Shown here: positions 50,271 through 60,519 of the stretch, piece by piece
Layout of the letters: the number at the start of each line of letters is the position of its first letter
Position numbering within the stretch: position 1 is the stretch's first letter
NCBI GenBank assembly: GCA_001692895.1
Contig: KV748178.1
Span: 4,563,917-4,627,916 of the forward strand
Direction: 5' to 3'
Source: Cenococcum geophilum 1.58
Lineage: Eukaryota > Ascomycota > Dothideomycetes > Gloniales > Gloniaceae
DNA: 64,000 nucleotides
The notes under the pieces: model-generated
Seen by the model: the letters and a program-made list of their open reading frames with translations, nothing else
Database searches by the model: none
What the model was told of the DNA's origin: nothing
Position numbers and translations under genes: made by a program

Positions 50271-50292
50271 ACATTAACCGGCAGTTAAAGTT
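50271..50292. repeat. Eroded palindrome shared with the minus-strand element
   Basis: Reads ACATTAACCGGCAGTTAAAG and continues into TTATCTAATTAGTTAGAT. The minus-strand element has the same arrangement at 20,880-20,920 in reverse complement. This marks common ancestry of the 3' non-coding regions. Confidence 0.75.
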
Positions 50293-50527
50293 ATCTAATT
50301 AGTTAGATTTGCCTTGCTAAGACCTACTATAAAGATATTAGTTCGGCTTACTACCTTAACTAAGCTAATAGCGATTTTCTATACCGGGTATAGAAAATCC
50401 TAATTAGCCTACTTAACAATTAGAACTGGTAAAACCCTATACCGCCACTTAACGTAAAAATATAACACGCGATAAGTTATAAGTCTTAACTAAAATTAAA
50501 TTATTTAAATTATTTAGACCTTTAGCT

Positions 50528-50538
50528 AAAAGGGGGGG
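50528..50538 (+). other. Polypurine tract (plus-strand primer)
   Basis: AAAAGGGGGGG three bases before the 3' LTR, the usual place for second-strand priming. Confidence 0.9.
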
Positions 50539-50541
50539 TAC

Positions 50542-50885
50542 TATAACGGGACTAGCCTAGTTATAGTAGGAATGTCTTAGTAAAACACTTAATAGATAAA
50601 TTTCGACGCTTTAACCAAATTCTGCCGAATTTTGCTAGCTTAATTAACTTCTGCTAAATTCTGCTAGATTAATTAAATTCTACCAAAGTCCGTTAAAGAC
50701 CGCGTGCGTATATACGCACGCATCGACCACCAAGCCCCTAACTATTTAATTATATAATTCTCTTGTTATTCCCTTCTCTTCTTTACGTAACGTCTTGTTC
50801 TTAGCAAGAGCTATATACCCTTAGATTTAGATAGAATTTATATCATTCCTTCGAATCTTCCCCAAAGTCTCTTCGCGCCCTTACA
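50542..50885 (+). repeat. 3' LTR of the plus-strand element
   Basis: 344 bp, TATAAC...TTACA (original TG start mutated to TA), followed by the target copy CTAGG. Confidence 0.95.
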
Positions 50886-53800
50886 CTAGGCTTTTAAGTC
50901 TATACCAGTCTCCTTTTTACTACTAGCTTATATCTATAGCATCTATACTAAAATAACCCTACTAGCTTAATAGCGAATTAAAACATATAATCTACGCTCC
51001 GTTAGTAATTACTGTTTATAACATATAAAGGTTTATATAGGCTTAAACTATTATAAAATTAACGCCTATTAGGAAACTGTAATTAAGACCTAACTAATTA
51101 AGCTAGCATATTCTGCCTCTAATAGGGGTATTACACTAAGCCTCCCTATTAAGGAGGTTGGTGGTAAAGTACCTCCTCTACCCTTATTCCTTAGAGTTAG
51201 GGCTAGCGCTAATATATCCGTTTTCTACCCTAATATACTAGCGAGCTGGATCCTCCACGCTAGATCCTCCACAAGACTATAATTTCTAGTATTAGATAGG
51301 TAAAGGGCGTGCCGTAATTCTACTATAAGCATTAAAAGACACTCTAAGTAATAAGGGTATCCTTAAATCTCTCCCCTAGATCTAAGGAACTTCCTTAATT
51401 ATATTTTATAAAGCTTATAGCCGCTACTCAACCTCCTAAATATACGCAAAAGCCTCGCTTTTACCCTTACCTATAGCCGGATATTATAAATAATATAAGG
51501 GGGTAGATAGCGCGAGTAAATTAGGCAATTACGCCTATATCTATCTTGGCCCTTTTAGCTAATATAGCTACCGCATAAAGTCCGTTTCCGTTAGGAGATT
51601 AAATATATAAATTTTTCTCTAGTATTCGTTAGCTAAGAGTAGGATTATAATACTAGCTCTACTAGAAGCTAGGCTATGCTACCAGATAGGCCATTTACCC
51701 CTAGATTCCGCCTTATAAGTCTTAGGTCTATATAAAGGATATTTCCGTATAACCTATACCTTCTTAGCTAAATAGGGGGCTAGATTAGACTAAAGCCTAG
51801 CGGCTTTTCCAATCGCAATACAATCCTCTAATTATTAAGGAAAAGTAAGGTCTAGGTCTAGGTTAAGAAGGCGCTAAAAAGGGTAAAGGCTTCTAGCTTC
51901 TAGCGGCGCAGCTTTAACTAAGCTAAGTAACTAGTATTAGCCTATAGTTTTACTAAGGATCTACTTCGGCATCCGGCTTTACCTTTATTATAACGCTGTA
52001 ATATAACACTGCCTAACGCGTCCCGTAGCTCGCAGCAGCTATAACCCGTATAATCTATTACTAGGCGGTTCTTAGCATAGCCTTATAGCTATTTATAGCT
52101 ATTCTAACAGGGATTAAGTTGCATATTATAGTTATACTTAAGACACTACTAGAGGCGGAGGTAAAAAAGAGGATAAATAGAAATATTATTCTAGTGCACT
52201 AATCGGTAGAGGACGTGGGTAGGAGGAGAGGAGAGAAGAAAGGAGGAATACGGTAGGACCGAAGCATGCGTTAATACTAGGAGAGAGTATAAATATATCC
52301 TATAGAAAGGGCCAAAGAGTTACAGCGCTGAGTAATCGTTAGTATAAAATATGCGGAGATTGGGGAAGGCGGGTAGAGCACCTGTATAAACGCTAAGGGG
52401 ATAGAAAATGCCTTACGGCTAACAGCTAGAGTCTAAGGTGGCATAGTAGCGGGAAAGAAAAGAGGGGATAGAGCATAAGGGTAAAAGTAGCGAGGGAGAA
52501 GGCCTTTTATAGTTGAGGTTAAGGTTAGGTCTTAGCCAAACTGGGGTAAAAAAGCGAGCGCGCCTTGCCTGTAAAGGAACCTCTATTTCCTAATGCGTGG
52601 TCTCTATTTTATTTTTTACTAAATTATATTATATAAGATTAATTTCGGCGCCGCTATTATATAGTGCTTAAAACTAATATATTTTACCTATAAGGAGTAT
52701 TATTTCTAGCTTAATAGTAATATAAAGTGTAACTGACTACTAGTACCCTGCATATCACTCTAACTTGCCTATATATTACCCCGTTTCACTACCTACACCT
52801 TGACTCGCTTACTAACTCGACCACTAATTTAGTCACCGACTCGTCAATTACCCCTTATTTCCTACGCCTTCTTTATATATATATACTACTTGATTTCCAT
52901 AAATTTACAATTAAGTCGCTTATTTAATTCCTATACACTATAAAGCTTACATAAAGAGTTTCTTCTTCTATATTTTACCCTAGTTATAGCTAGGAGAGGT
53001 CTATAACTAGGGCTTTTCTTTTTTTAAATTATTAGTATAGTTATTGTCCTACTTATTTTTCTAATAGGATCTACCTTTAGAGTTTTCTTTTAACTTTTTA
53101 GAGTGTTTCCGTAAAGGTGCTAAATGGGTATTAAGTTAGCCCTAGAAGTCTTTCCTATTACTTAAGGCCCCTAACTTTAACCTTTTTAAAGTTCTCTTTA
53201 AGAACGGCTTCTTTAAAGGTTAGGTTTGCCCTATATTACTACTAAAGTACCTACGTTTTTAGTAACCCCTTAGCTCTTTACTAAAAGAGGTCTAGTTCCT
53301 TACCGTATCTTTAGCGTTTAAAACCGCTCGTTTAAAATCCGTATATTTAGTAATCCGCGATAGGGCTCCTACGCGCTTTATTTTATTATAAATTACTAGC
53401 TTAATTCTAGCCTAAATAAACTTAATCTTTTCCTTTTTATAGGTACTGCCGTTCTTATTTTTAAAGGGCTTTAGATTTATTTATTAAGTATAAGTTTCTA
53501 TAAAGTTTATAAACTAGCAGAAGTTATAGCGGTTAAGCTATATCCTATTCCAAAATAGCTCTATATTATTATATTATATAATATATAGATCTTAAGTCTA
53601 TTTCTTTAGAAAGGTTTATAGCGATAGCTATATAGTAATTTGCTCTTTATTAAGCTAATTAAGTATAATCTAGTTTAGTAATTAGTCTTTAATCTTGCTA
53701 ATAATCTAGTATATACGCTCTTTGGTATTATCTCGTATTATTAGTATCTTAAAGAAGTTGTCTGCCTTATAAACCCAATCGTTTAACTACTAGGCGTTAG

Positions 53801-54662
53801 GTCTATAGTAAAGTTCTAAACTACTAAAGGCCTTAGCTAATTAGTCTATATTCTTTTTCTATTTATAGCGTAGATAACTCTCTAAGTCTTCTATACCTTT
53901 TTAAGTAGGTACTAGATAGTTCCTAGGAAGCCCTTAGCCTTAGCTAGGTTATAAAAGATTTTATCTAGCCTAGATTAAGCTTTATTAAATCTAAACCTAC
54001 TTCTAAAGGTTTCTAATATATTTATTAGTAGCTCCTTCCCTATAAGAGGCCAGTTTAATTAGAACATATAATTATCTAATTAATAGTATAGAATAAGAGT
54101 TATAGGTAAGTAGAAGATAAGTTAAGGTAGAACGATCTTTATAAATAAAAGACAAATGCTTTCTAACCTCTTTTATTTAGAGACTAATTGCTAGCTCTTC
54201 TCTAGAGGAGAACTAGCTCCCTATATAATCCTTCTAAGACACTAGTAAAACCCTTTACCCTTTATCTATCTAACTATGTCTTCTAGGACGTAGATAGAAT
54301 ATAGATGGGACATAGATAAAACCTCCTACTATTTTATCTAATATATACCTTCCGGGGGATTCTATTACATTCCTATATAACTTTTAAGAGCCTTATAGTA
54401 GCTTTCTAATATCTATTTTAGAGAATATTAGTTTAGGGCTCTTAACTTTTTAACCTTAGCCTTAGAGAAGCTCTAGCTATAGAGGTAGTATTAGTACTAG
54501 TAGCTGTATAGATTTCCCTACGAGGCTTAAGTCTTAAGTTAGTAATTAGTTTAGATTACCTAAAGGGGTAAGCCCACTTAGCTTATAAGTAGTTTATATA
54601 CCACTACTATACTAATTATAGGCTAGTGGGCTTCTAGAAGGGTTCTAGTTAGTTCCCTAGTT
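50886..54662. other. RIP-degraded DNA, no family recognised
   Basis: It begins with the target-site copy CTAGG. From 52,140 to 52,530 the plus strand is purine-rich and less AT-biased, the mildest RIP in the left block. From 52,930 to 54,660 the plus strand is T-rich with long runs of TTATA/CTTTT words; it can be read as protein in pieces, but frames switch and no motif is recognised. Confidence 0.35.
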
Positions 54663-55004
54663 AGACGTATTAGTATATTCCTTTAGTATTTCTAGCTTAG
54701 GGGAAGATCTTAGAGTTATTTCTAGCGTTTAATTTTTTAATTAGCCTAGGTAGGGCTAAAGGGGTTTTAGTTGCTTTTTAGTAGCGTTATAACCATTATA
54801 GAGGGTATTTACATTTTCCTTAGTAGTAATTATAGGTATATAAGAGTCTTCGAGCTCCTAAAGTATTTAAGTATTAGGGCTCGTTTAGCCGTCTTACCTA
54901 AAGGGTTATATTATCGCAATCTCTTGCTATTAGAGAGACCTTTCTACCTTAGCATAACGGCTTTCTATAAGGTGCCTGTGGAGTTTCCATTTAGGTTATT
55001 ATAA
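54663..55004 (+). pseudogene. Unidentified protein relic at the edge of the AT-rich block
   Basis: One frame (0 mod 3) runs from about 54,663 with TAA/TAG stops only, then is fully open from 54,771 to the TAA near 55,002 (MLFSSVITIIEGIYIFLSS to VPVEFPFRLL). The varied composition, with EGLYY/RNLLLLERP-like wording, suggests a real former gene rather than random open sequence. It ends within 20 bp of the composition change. I do not recognise a family. Confidence 0.35.
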
Positions 55005-55116
55005 GATTTTTAAGAGAGGATAGTAGTTGTAAATAAAATATGTAAATAAACAATCTGGTCCTTAAAGCCAACTACCCTTCTAAAAGGAGTAGGAAGGATT
55101 TAAAGGTAAGGGGACT
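55005..55116. other. Boundary between RIP-degraded and normal DNA
   Basis: Within about 100 bp the sequence passes from TA-rich, CA/TG-poor DNA to DNA with ordinary dinucleotide use and GC-rich patches. No element terminus or tandem repeat sits exactly on the junction that I can see. Confidence 0.8.
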
Positions 55117-55227
55117 TTATAGACAGGGGGCTATAAGGCACGATTGTAGGAATAGGATAGATTGGTGAGAGAGACGAATCCTTAAGGAGGTAAGGCCTCT
55201 GGGATCGTGGAGACTATATACTACGGG

Positions 55228-55366
55228 CACGTGCCTCCGGCACGTGACCGGCGACCATCCGAGGGGCATCCGGGGGTTGTCCTGAGGGCAACCCGAGGTG
55301 TCCGCAATAATATCCCTTACAATTACCAATCAAGCAGGCCAAGCAAGCTGTCAAGCCAGCTTGCTT
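55228..55366. repeat. Cluster of three GC-rich hairpins
   Basis: CACGTGCC at 55,228-55,235 pairs with GGCACGTG at 55,239-55,246 across a 3-nt loop. GGGTTG at 55,274-55,279 pairs with CAACCC at 55,289-55,294. AAGCAAGCTG at 55,341-55,350 pairs with CAGCTTGCTT at 55,357-55,366 across a 6-nt loop. They could be remnants of foldback elements or structured non-coding DNA. The 70-codon open stretch on the minus strand here is not supported as a gene. Confidence 0.75.
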
Positions 55367-55494
55367 AATAGCAAGTCTGTCTATACCGTGGGCGTAGAAC
55401 CTTAAGAGTCTCTTTACCGAACTGGGCCTTAGTTATGGAGAAAGGTTGAATTGATGTTCGTATCTAAGAAATGTTTTATCGCAGAATGTGATTT

Positions 55495-55641
55495 AGTGAT
55501 CTATTTGGACTGGTGTGGCGTGGATCTGAGGTCAAATCCAATGCACTATACCTAAATAGGAATAATAGTTACCTATATAGGCTAGCCCGCCATTTTGGGT
55601 CCAATTGGCGCGAGTGTTCGCGCCGGTCCAAATAGATCACT
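55495..55641. mobile_element. 147-bp MITE-like element with terminal inverted repeats
   Basis: AGTGATCTATTTGGAC at 55,495-55,510 is perfectly inverted at 55,626-55,641 (GTCCAAATAGATCACT), and the similarity extends about five more bases inward (YGGYG / CGCCG). The interior contains no reading frame. This is the structure of a non-autonomous DNA transposon (MITE). I could not settle on a target-site duplication. Confidence 0.8.
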
Positions 55642-55776
55642 GCAATGTGGTTGGGATAAGCACCCCCAGACTGCGCTCGTAGCTGATTTTTAGGCAAACA
55701 CAGCGACATATATTCTTGTTGGCTGTCCTTTGACTGTAAAATCTAGGCTTGCCGAAGAGCTGTAAAGCCGCGTTAG

Positions 55777-55840
55777 TATCCCTTCGACCGTCGGCGTCCT
55801 ATCTTATCGATAAGGTAGGACGCCGACGGTCGAAGGGATA
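55777..55840. repeat. 64-nt near-perfect palindrome (foldback)
   Basis: The arm starting TATCCCTTCGACCGTCGG at 55,777 is mirrored by the arm ending CCGACGGTCGAAGGGATA at 55,840. The centre, CTTATCGATAAG, is itself palindromic, and there is a single mismatched pair. The first and last two bases are both TA, which would fit a TA target duplication around a 60-nt foldback element. It is not a typical transcription terminator because a T-rich tail is absent. Confidence 0.9.
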
Positions 55841-58800
55841 GTGGGAAGACCTCTGGGTCTAGATGCTCTGTTGCTCGACGAGTGTCTAAATGTGTGGAAG
55901 GAATAGGCCAATTACTATCAATCTCGTCTGTTATTCTATGTAGGTTAAGAGCTTAATTACCCTTAAATAGTACATGTTTTCGTGTGTTGTTACTGCGTCG
56001 TACTAATGGCCACATCAAGGAATATCAAAATCCTAACATGATGCCAAGTCCCGAAGGCACTTGGATATAATCGATCTCTACCTGTATATGGAATAGATTT
56101 TCGGGTAAGGATGCCATTGCCAGCTGAGCCTTGGATTGCAGAGCACTTCGCCTCAATGCGAAGCGTTTCTAACTTTGTGACACGTTTGAAACAACCTAAG
56201 CGGACAGCGTCGGGAACCATTTGAGCCAAGTTGCTATCTTTTCGAGATTGCTACTACATCGGTTGGTAAAAAAAGGAGGCTGATACTAAATTGTAGGAGA
56301 GAAGAAACGGAAAGAGTTGAGCCATTCAATCAATGGAAGCTATGACCCGCACTAATATAATGTTTCCCGGAAGCCGAAAAGTCTATCTCAACCGAAGGCC
56401 GAAATTGATTTGCATTCAATGGGAATCTCATCGGTGGGGCTATTAGAGAGCTTGCTATGCTGAATGATCAAGATGCATTTCACCATACAGGTGATAGGAT
56501 CCGGGCCCGTATGGGATTGTGGACATGGGTAGATGGGTACACCGAAATGCTGAATCCCTGAAACGATTAGGGTGGTATCTTCCCGGGGTAGAGTTTTTAC
56601 ATGTTAGCGAAGAAGAGGATCGCCTGTTTGTATCACTTTTATGAAACTCGTGTAACTTATCCATTAACCCGCTGCTTTGCGCTTCTGTTATCGATAACGG
56701 GTCAGCCAATCAAGCAAGCTGCACGAGATACTAGTGCTTAATTAATTCTGGTCGCGATTTAGCGATGCACGCAAGCGGGATAGCCGTGCTATAATACTCG
56801 ATACTTTCATTGGGAAGTTCATGAATACGGGTTCTGGGCATTCCAAAAGAGTCGTGCGATTAAATGCGTAAGACTGCTGAGGTCGTTGGAATTTTGAATA
56901 CTTTATCCGCAAGAAAGGCATCCACCTCAAGAATGAGACTAGCCGTTGGAATTATTTGGGATGTTCGAAATGCAACCCCTCCGGAATCTTCCTCCCACAC
57001 TATTTCCAAACCAGTCAGAGTTGCGAAATTTCTAATATTCTACCCGTTCAAACATCCTGGTCTCGGAAGTCTGCGGGAGCTCGAGCCCAATGTTCAAGGT
57101 ACCAGCCCATCGGGATAACCCGTAAATGATCGACGTTGTGTTTCTACAAGGGGGGTACATGTGCGGATTGCTAGCCTCTTGGCATGGAATGCATGAGAAC
57201 CTTACTTTGCCCATACAAATCTGCCTAGACGCTAGCAATCCCCTTGTGGTGAAGTTTCCTCGGTGAGGTCTAGACCAACTCTAAGAATCCTCTTGACACC
57301 GAATATTTCGATGCTCATCGCCCAATCAAACACGCTAGATTGGGCATCGATGGCCGAAAATGCAGAGATTGGTAGGCCTCTCTTGGCGCTTTTATTGGAA
57401 ATACGTTGTCCACGATACCTTTTTTGGGGGTTTGCACGTGAGATGCTGAATCCGGCATGGCCTCGATTGGGCAAGCCAGGTGAGAGAAGCAATATGGATT
57501 TTCAAGGGTACGTGGGATCCCTGGGCAAGAGAAGGCAGGCTGGGGATCTGTCGATCCTTTAATATCCCTAGGAGGAGATTGATGTTCAAATGCTTGACTC
57601 GCCCTCACTTTTCAATGAACACCCGGTCTGGTCTGTGCGGGATACCGAAACACTGGAATCGGTCTCAAAGAAGCAGCTCGGACTCTGTTGGTTGTGGTGC
57701 CGGATACCCTGAGGATGAGAAAGAGAGCTGTGGAGTATGCTACAAGTTTAACGGTCTAATGACTGATGAGAATTCGAGATGCTCATGTGCTTTGAGCTGC
57801 GTTTGACTTGGTTGATTGGGTAACATTGTGGGGGTTTTGGCGCTGAAGGAGTCTCCTAGCACATACCAAAACCCAACTTAAGATGGGTTTACAAGCTTAA
57901 AAACTTCTGTATAAATAATATTAGTAATAAAATATATCAGCTATTTTTTTTTGTAATTTTGTTAGAAGGTTTTAACACTAAAGAGAAACGAGGTGGGCCT
58001 CGCAGGTTGCCTGAATTTCGTAAGGTTATTGGTCATGAGTATACTCCTCGAATGATACCCAGGATTAATGTGTGCAACGCCTGATTGACTATTTAGGGGC
58101 GAGGCTTGGATTAGTGTCAATTATCGATCGCTACTGTCAAGTTGGAAGGGTATAGCTCCTGGCATTGACTCGTAGTTCTTCACTTTTGGTTGATTGTGAG
58201 GCCTTTGTTAATAAGTCAACTTAGTAACTACTTATGCCCGACAATATAACACAGGTTAGAAGCGACATCAGCTGTTTAAATCACGTGACCTCAACGTCTG
58301 AGATGTTTTGATTCGGAAACTTAGGAGTTTGAGGACACCTTCCCAGGAGATAACTAGAGCGGTCTTCAAGCAGAGCCCGCGGAACCTCGTAGTGTTTATG
58401 TGGAAAGAATCCTAGTCCTGCCATGTCTGCACTAGCGGCTGGGCTGCAGTTGGAGCTGAGGAGGTTAAGCAGCCGTTGGAGCTGTAGCACAAGAGCAGGG
58501 AATGGCCGTCCTCGCGGCAAGAACCACTGGGGTTGCCTCGAAGGATTAGAAACCCAGTATGTTGCTGTGCGGGGTTCGGAGAGACGGGTTCTGCGAATTT
58601 TGCTCAAACGGGAAGCCGGTGGCTTTCGGGGCTTCAGCCGAGTGCTATGATTGATCGGAAGTGTGAAATTTCTTGGGGGGAAGGCGGATGGACGACAGGG
58701 GGGGGGGGCGAGATGCATTTGAGAATTGGGGGTGTGACTTCTTCCCAATCATGCCCGAATAAAAGGCCGCCCAGGTGCTGGTGACCTTGTCCCCAGTCCT

Positions 58801-60216
58801 GAGCCGGGCTTGGCTATCTTGCGCAATCAGTTCAGGAGGGAGATCTTCTCACTCGCACCGGGAAAAGCGGCTATAGTTGCCATGTTATAGCCCTTTATCC
58901 AGGAACCCTTAATAGATGATATAACGTGATACGTACCCGAAATGGTGGGTGCCGCTGCAGGGACATACGTCCCCACAGTCACATGGTAATCCTGCAAGGT
59001 TTGGATGCGGAAATGGCTTCACAATCAAGAACCGGCAAAACAAGCAATTGGTAGAAAGCGTGACGTGCAGAGTCAAGCGCTGCAGGAAGACTGAAGCAAT
59101 TTGGAGGTATGCAAGCGACCCAATTCGAACGACGAATAGGTTGAAACGTTACAGGATATCAATGGACATCTATTACCATGGGTGTGCCATCATCTGTCCC
59201 ATCTCTGATCAAATCGTTGGTCCATCGTGTTTCGGAAGTGGCTTCTTCTCGTTGAGATGAGAAATGCAGCCGAGGACGCTCACGTGGTACTAAACTCAAC
59301 TCCAGGTTCACCCAGCTCGAGGAAGGTTTCAATCAGGGACTCTAAACGCTAGCAGCTCGGGTACGTGCAATGCTAGCTATACGAGAGCACAATGTGATAG
59401 GCCTAGTGCTAATCCAGAGTCGGAGGGCAATAGATCGAAGCCATTCAATAGTGGTTTAGTGACCAAATTGATGCATCCGGAAAAGGATCAACTCTTGGAA
59501 TTCGTCCTACGGTTATCGATAAGGGCTGGCCAATAGAATCAATAGGATCAAGGCTCCGTGACCATACGAGTACTTTTGATCTGGTGTTCGCGCACGGTCC
59601 AACTCTCGCAGGATACCACCGTTGGAAGAGATAGAGGGCGTTTTAGTGTGAAGTTGCGACTGCTGCTGCTGAGGTTGCGATATCGGATATTAATTCTGAC
59701 GCCGGGAGAAAGTTTGAGACGTGCCGTATCCGACAGCCATTGGATCACAAAAGGACCCCACCTACAATGGTCTTGACTACCGTAAGCACTCTTTATTTTT
59801 GAAGAAAGCAAACGATACGTAATGCGGCAACTGAGACACCGGCCTGGTTGGTTGTGATGGCGCTGTACCTACGTGGCTGATGTCAGACCACGAAAAAAAA
59901 GGGAGNCATGTTTCAATTCAGAGAAGACGAAGAGCGGATATGACTAAATGTAGTTGAGCGGAAACACAAAGTTCAGGTGGGTGGTGGACAACAAAATCTA
60001 GACCGATCTGCTTTCTGATAGACGCCACGATCGTGGCACGACGAGGGCGCCTGCAGCATCACGTTGGAGCATCACGATGGAGTATCAGCGGGCTCGTCTT
60101 TCAAGGGGGATATATGCAGCCGTGCTGTCAGACATTTTGACTCCGTAACACAAACAAGTAGTCCTGGAGGCTGACTGGCTGGAGTGGGTGGTGCAAGCGT
60201 GCTCTGTCATGGCGAT
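55841..60216. other. Normal-composition DNA without a convincing gene
   Basis: Many open stretches of 60-155 codons occur on both strands (for example 57,263-57,562 plus; 57,232-57,492 minus; 58,281-58,748 minus). They overlap in several frames, lack known motifs, and none stands out as the coding frame. A degraded gene on either strand around 56.8-57.8 kb is possible. There is a G9-10 run at about 58,700. Stop codons of all three types are present, unlike the left block. Confidence 0.4.
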
Positions 60217-60519
60217 CTAAAACATGTTCCAATAGCATGGTATTCCAAGTAAGACCGGGCGAAGCCCCAACCGTTCCACAAATCCACCAACTGGATAACG
60301 GGAGATCTTCCGACCTCCCAGAATTTCACTTGCATGGCTTACCAGGGAATTTCTCACAAAAAGCTCGAAGCGCTTGACCCGGGGCCGAAAGAGGTCGTGT
60401 GCAATTGAGATTGCTCTTGGATGGATCCACGTGGCGGCGATAATAAAAAGTAAGCTTACAGCGAATAACATTGTCTTCCTTAGAGCATACGTCCTCTCGA
60501 TGATGCTGTCCATCACCAT
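60217..60519 (-). CDS. Possible small protein with N-terminal hydrophobic segment
   Basis: A 100-codon minus-strand frame starts MVMDSIIERTY at 60,519. An internal Met at codon 17 is followed by LFAVSLLFIIAATW, a hydrophobic stretch that would act as a signal peptide or a single membrane anchor. The remainder is basic (RPRVKRF, GGRKISR) with two cysteines or fewer. No family is recognised. It could be a small secreted protein of the kind often found beside AT-rich blocks, but overlapping frames in this GC-balanced region open easily by chance, so support is weak. Confidence 0.2.
   Translation of the reverse strand: MVMDSIIERTYALRKTMLFAVSLLFIIAATWIHPRAISIAHDLFRPRVKRFELFVRNSLVSHASEILGGRKISRYPVGGFVERLGLRPVLLGIPCYWNMF

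Larger units (their letters stand above)
44812..50885 (+). mobile_element. Complete Ty3/gypsy chromodomain LTR retrotransposon (plus strand)
   Basis: The element is 6,074 bp with two LTRs of exactly 344 bp (44,812-45,155 and 50,542-50,885) and the 5-bp target duplication CTAGG at 44,807-44,811 and 50,886-50,890. The left LTR begins TGTAACAG; the right one begins TATAACGG and ends TTACA. A polypurine tract AAAAGGGGGGG (50,528-50,538) precedes the right LTR. Internal order is gag with zinc knuckle, protease, reverse transcriptase, RNase H, integrase and chromodomain, so this is a chromovirus-type element. Hand comparison of the LTRs gives about thirty differences, all transitions. Every catalytic centre I could locate is altered by G-to-A or C-to-T. 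Confidence 0.96.

Noticed and set aside
58281..58748. 155-codon minus-strand open stretch
   Set aside because: Pro/Ser/Arg-rich, overlaps two plus-strand open stretches, no motif; not enough to call a gene.
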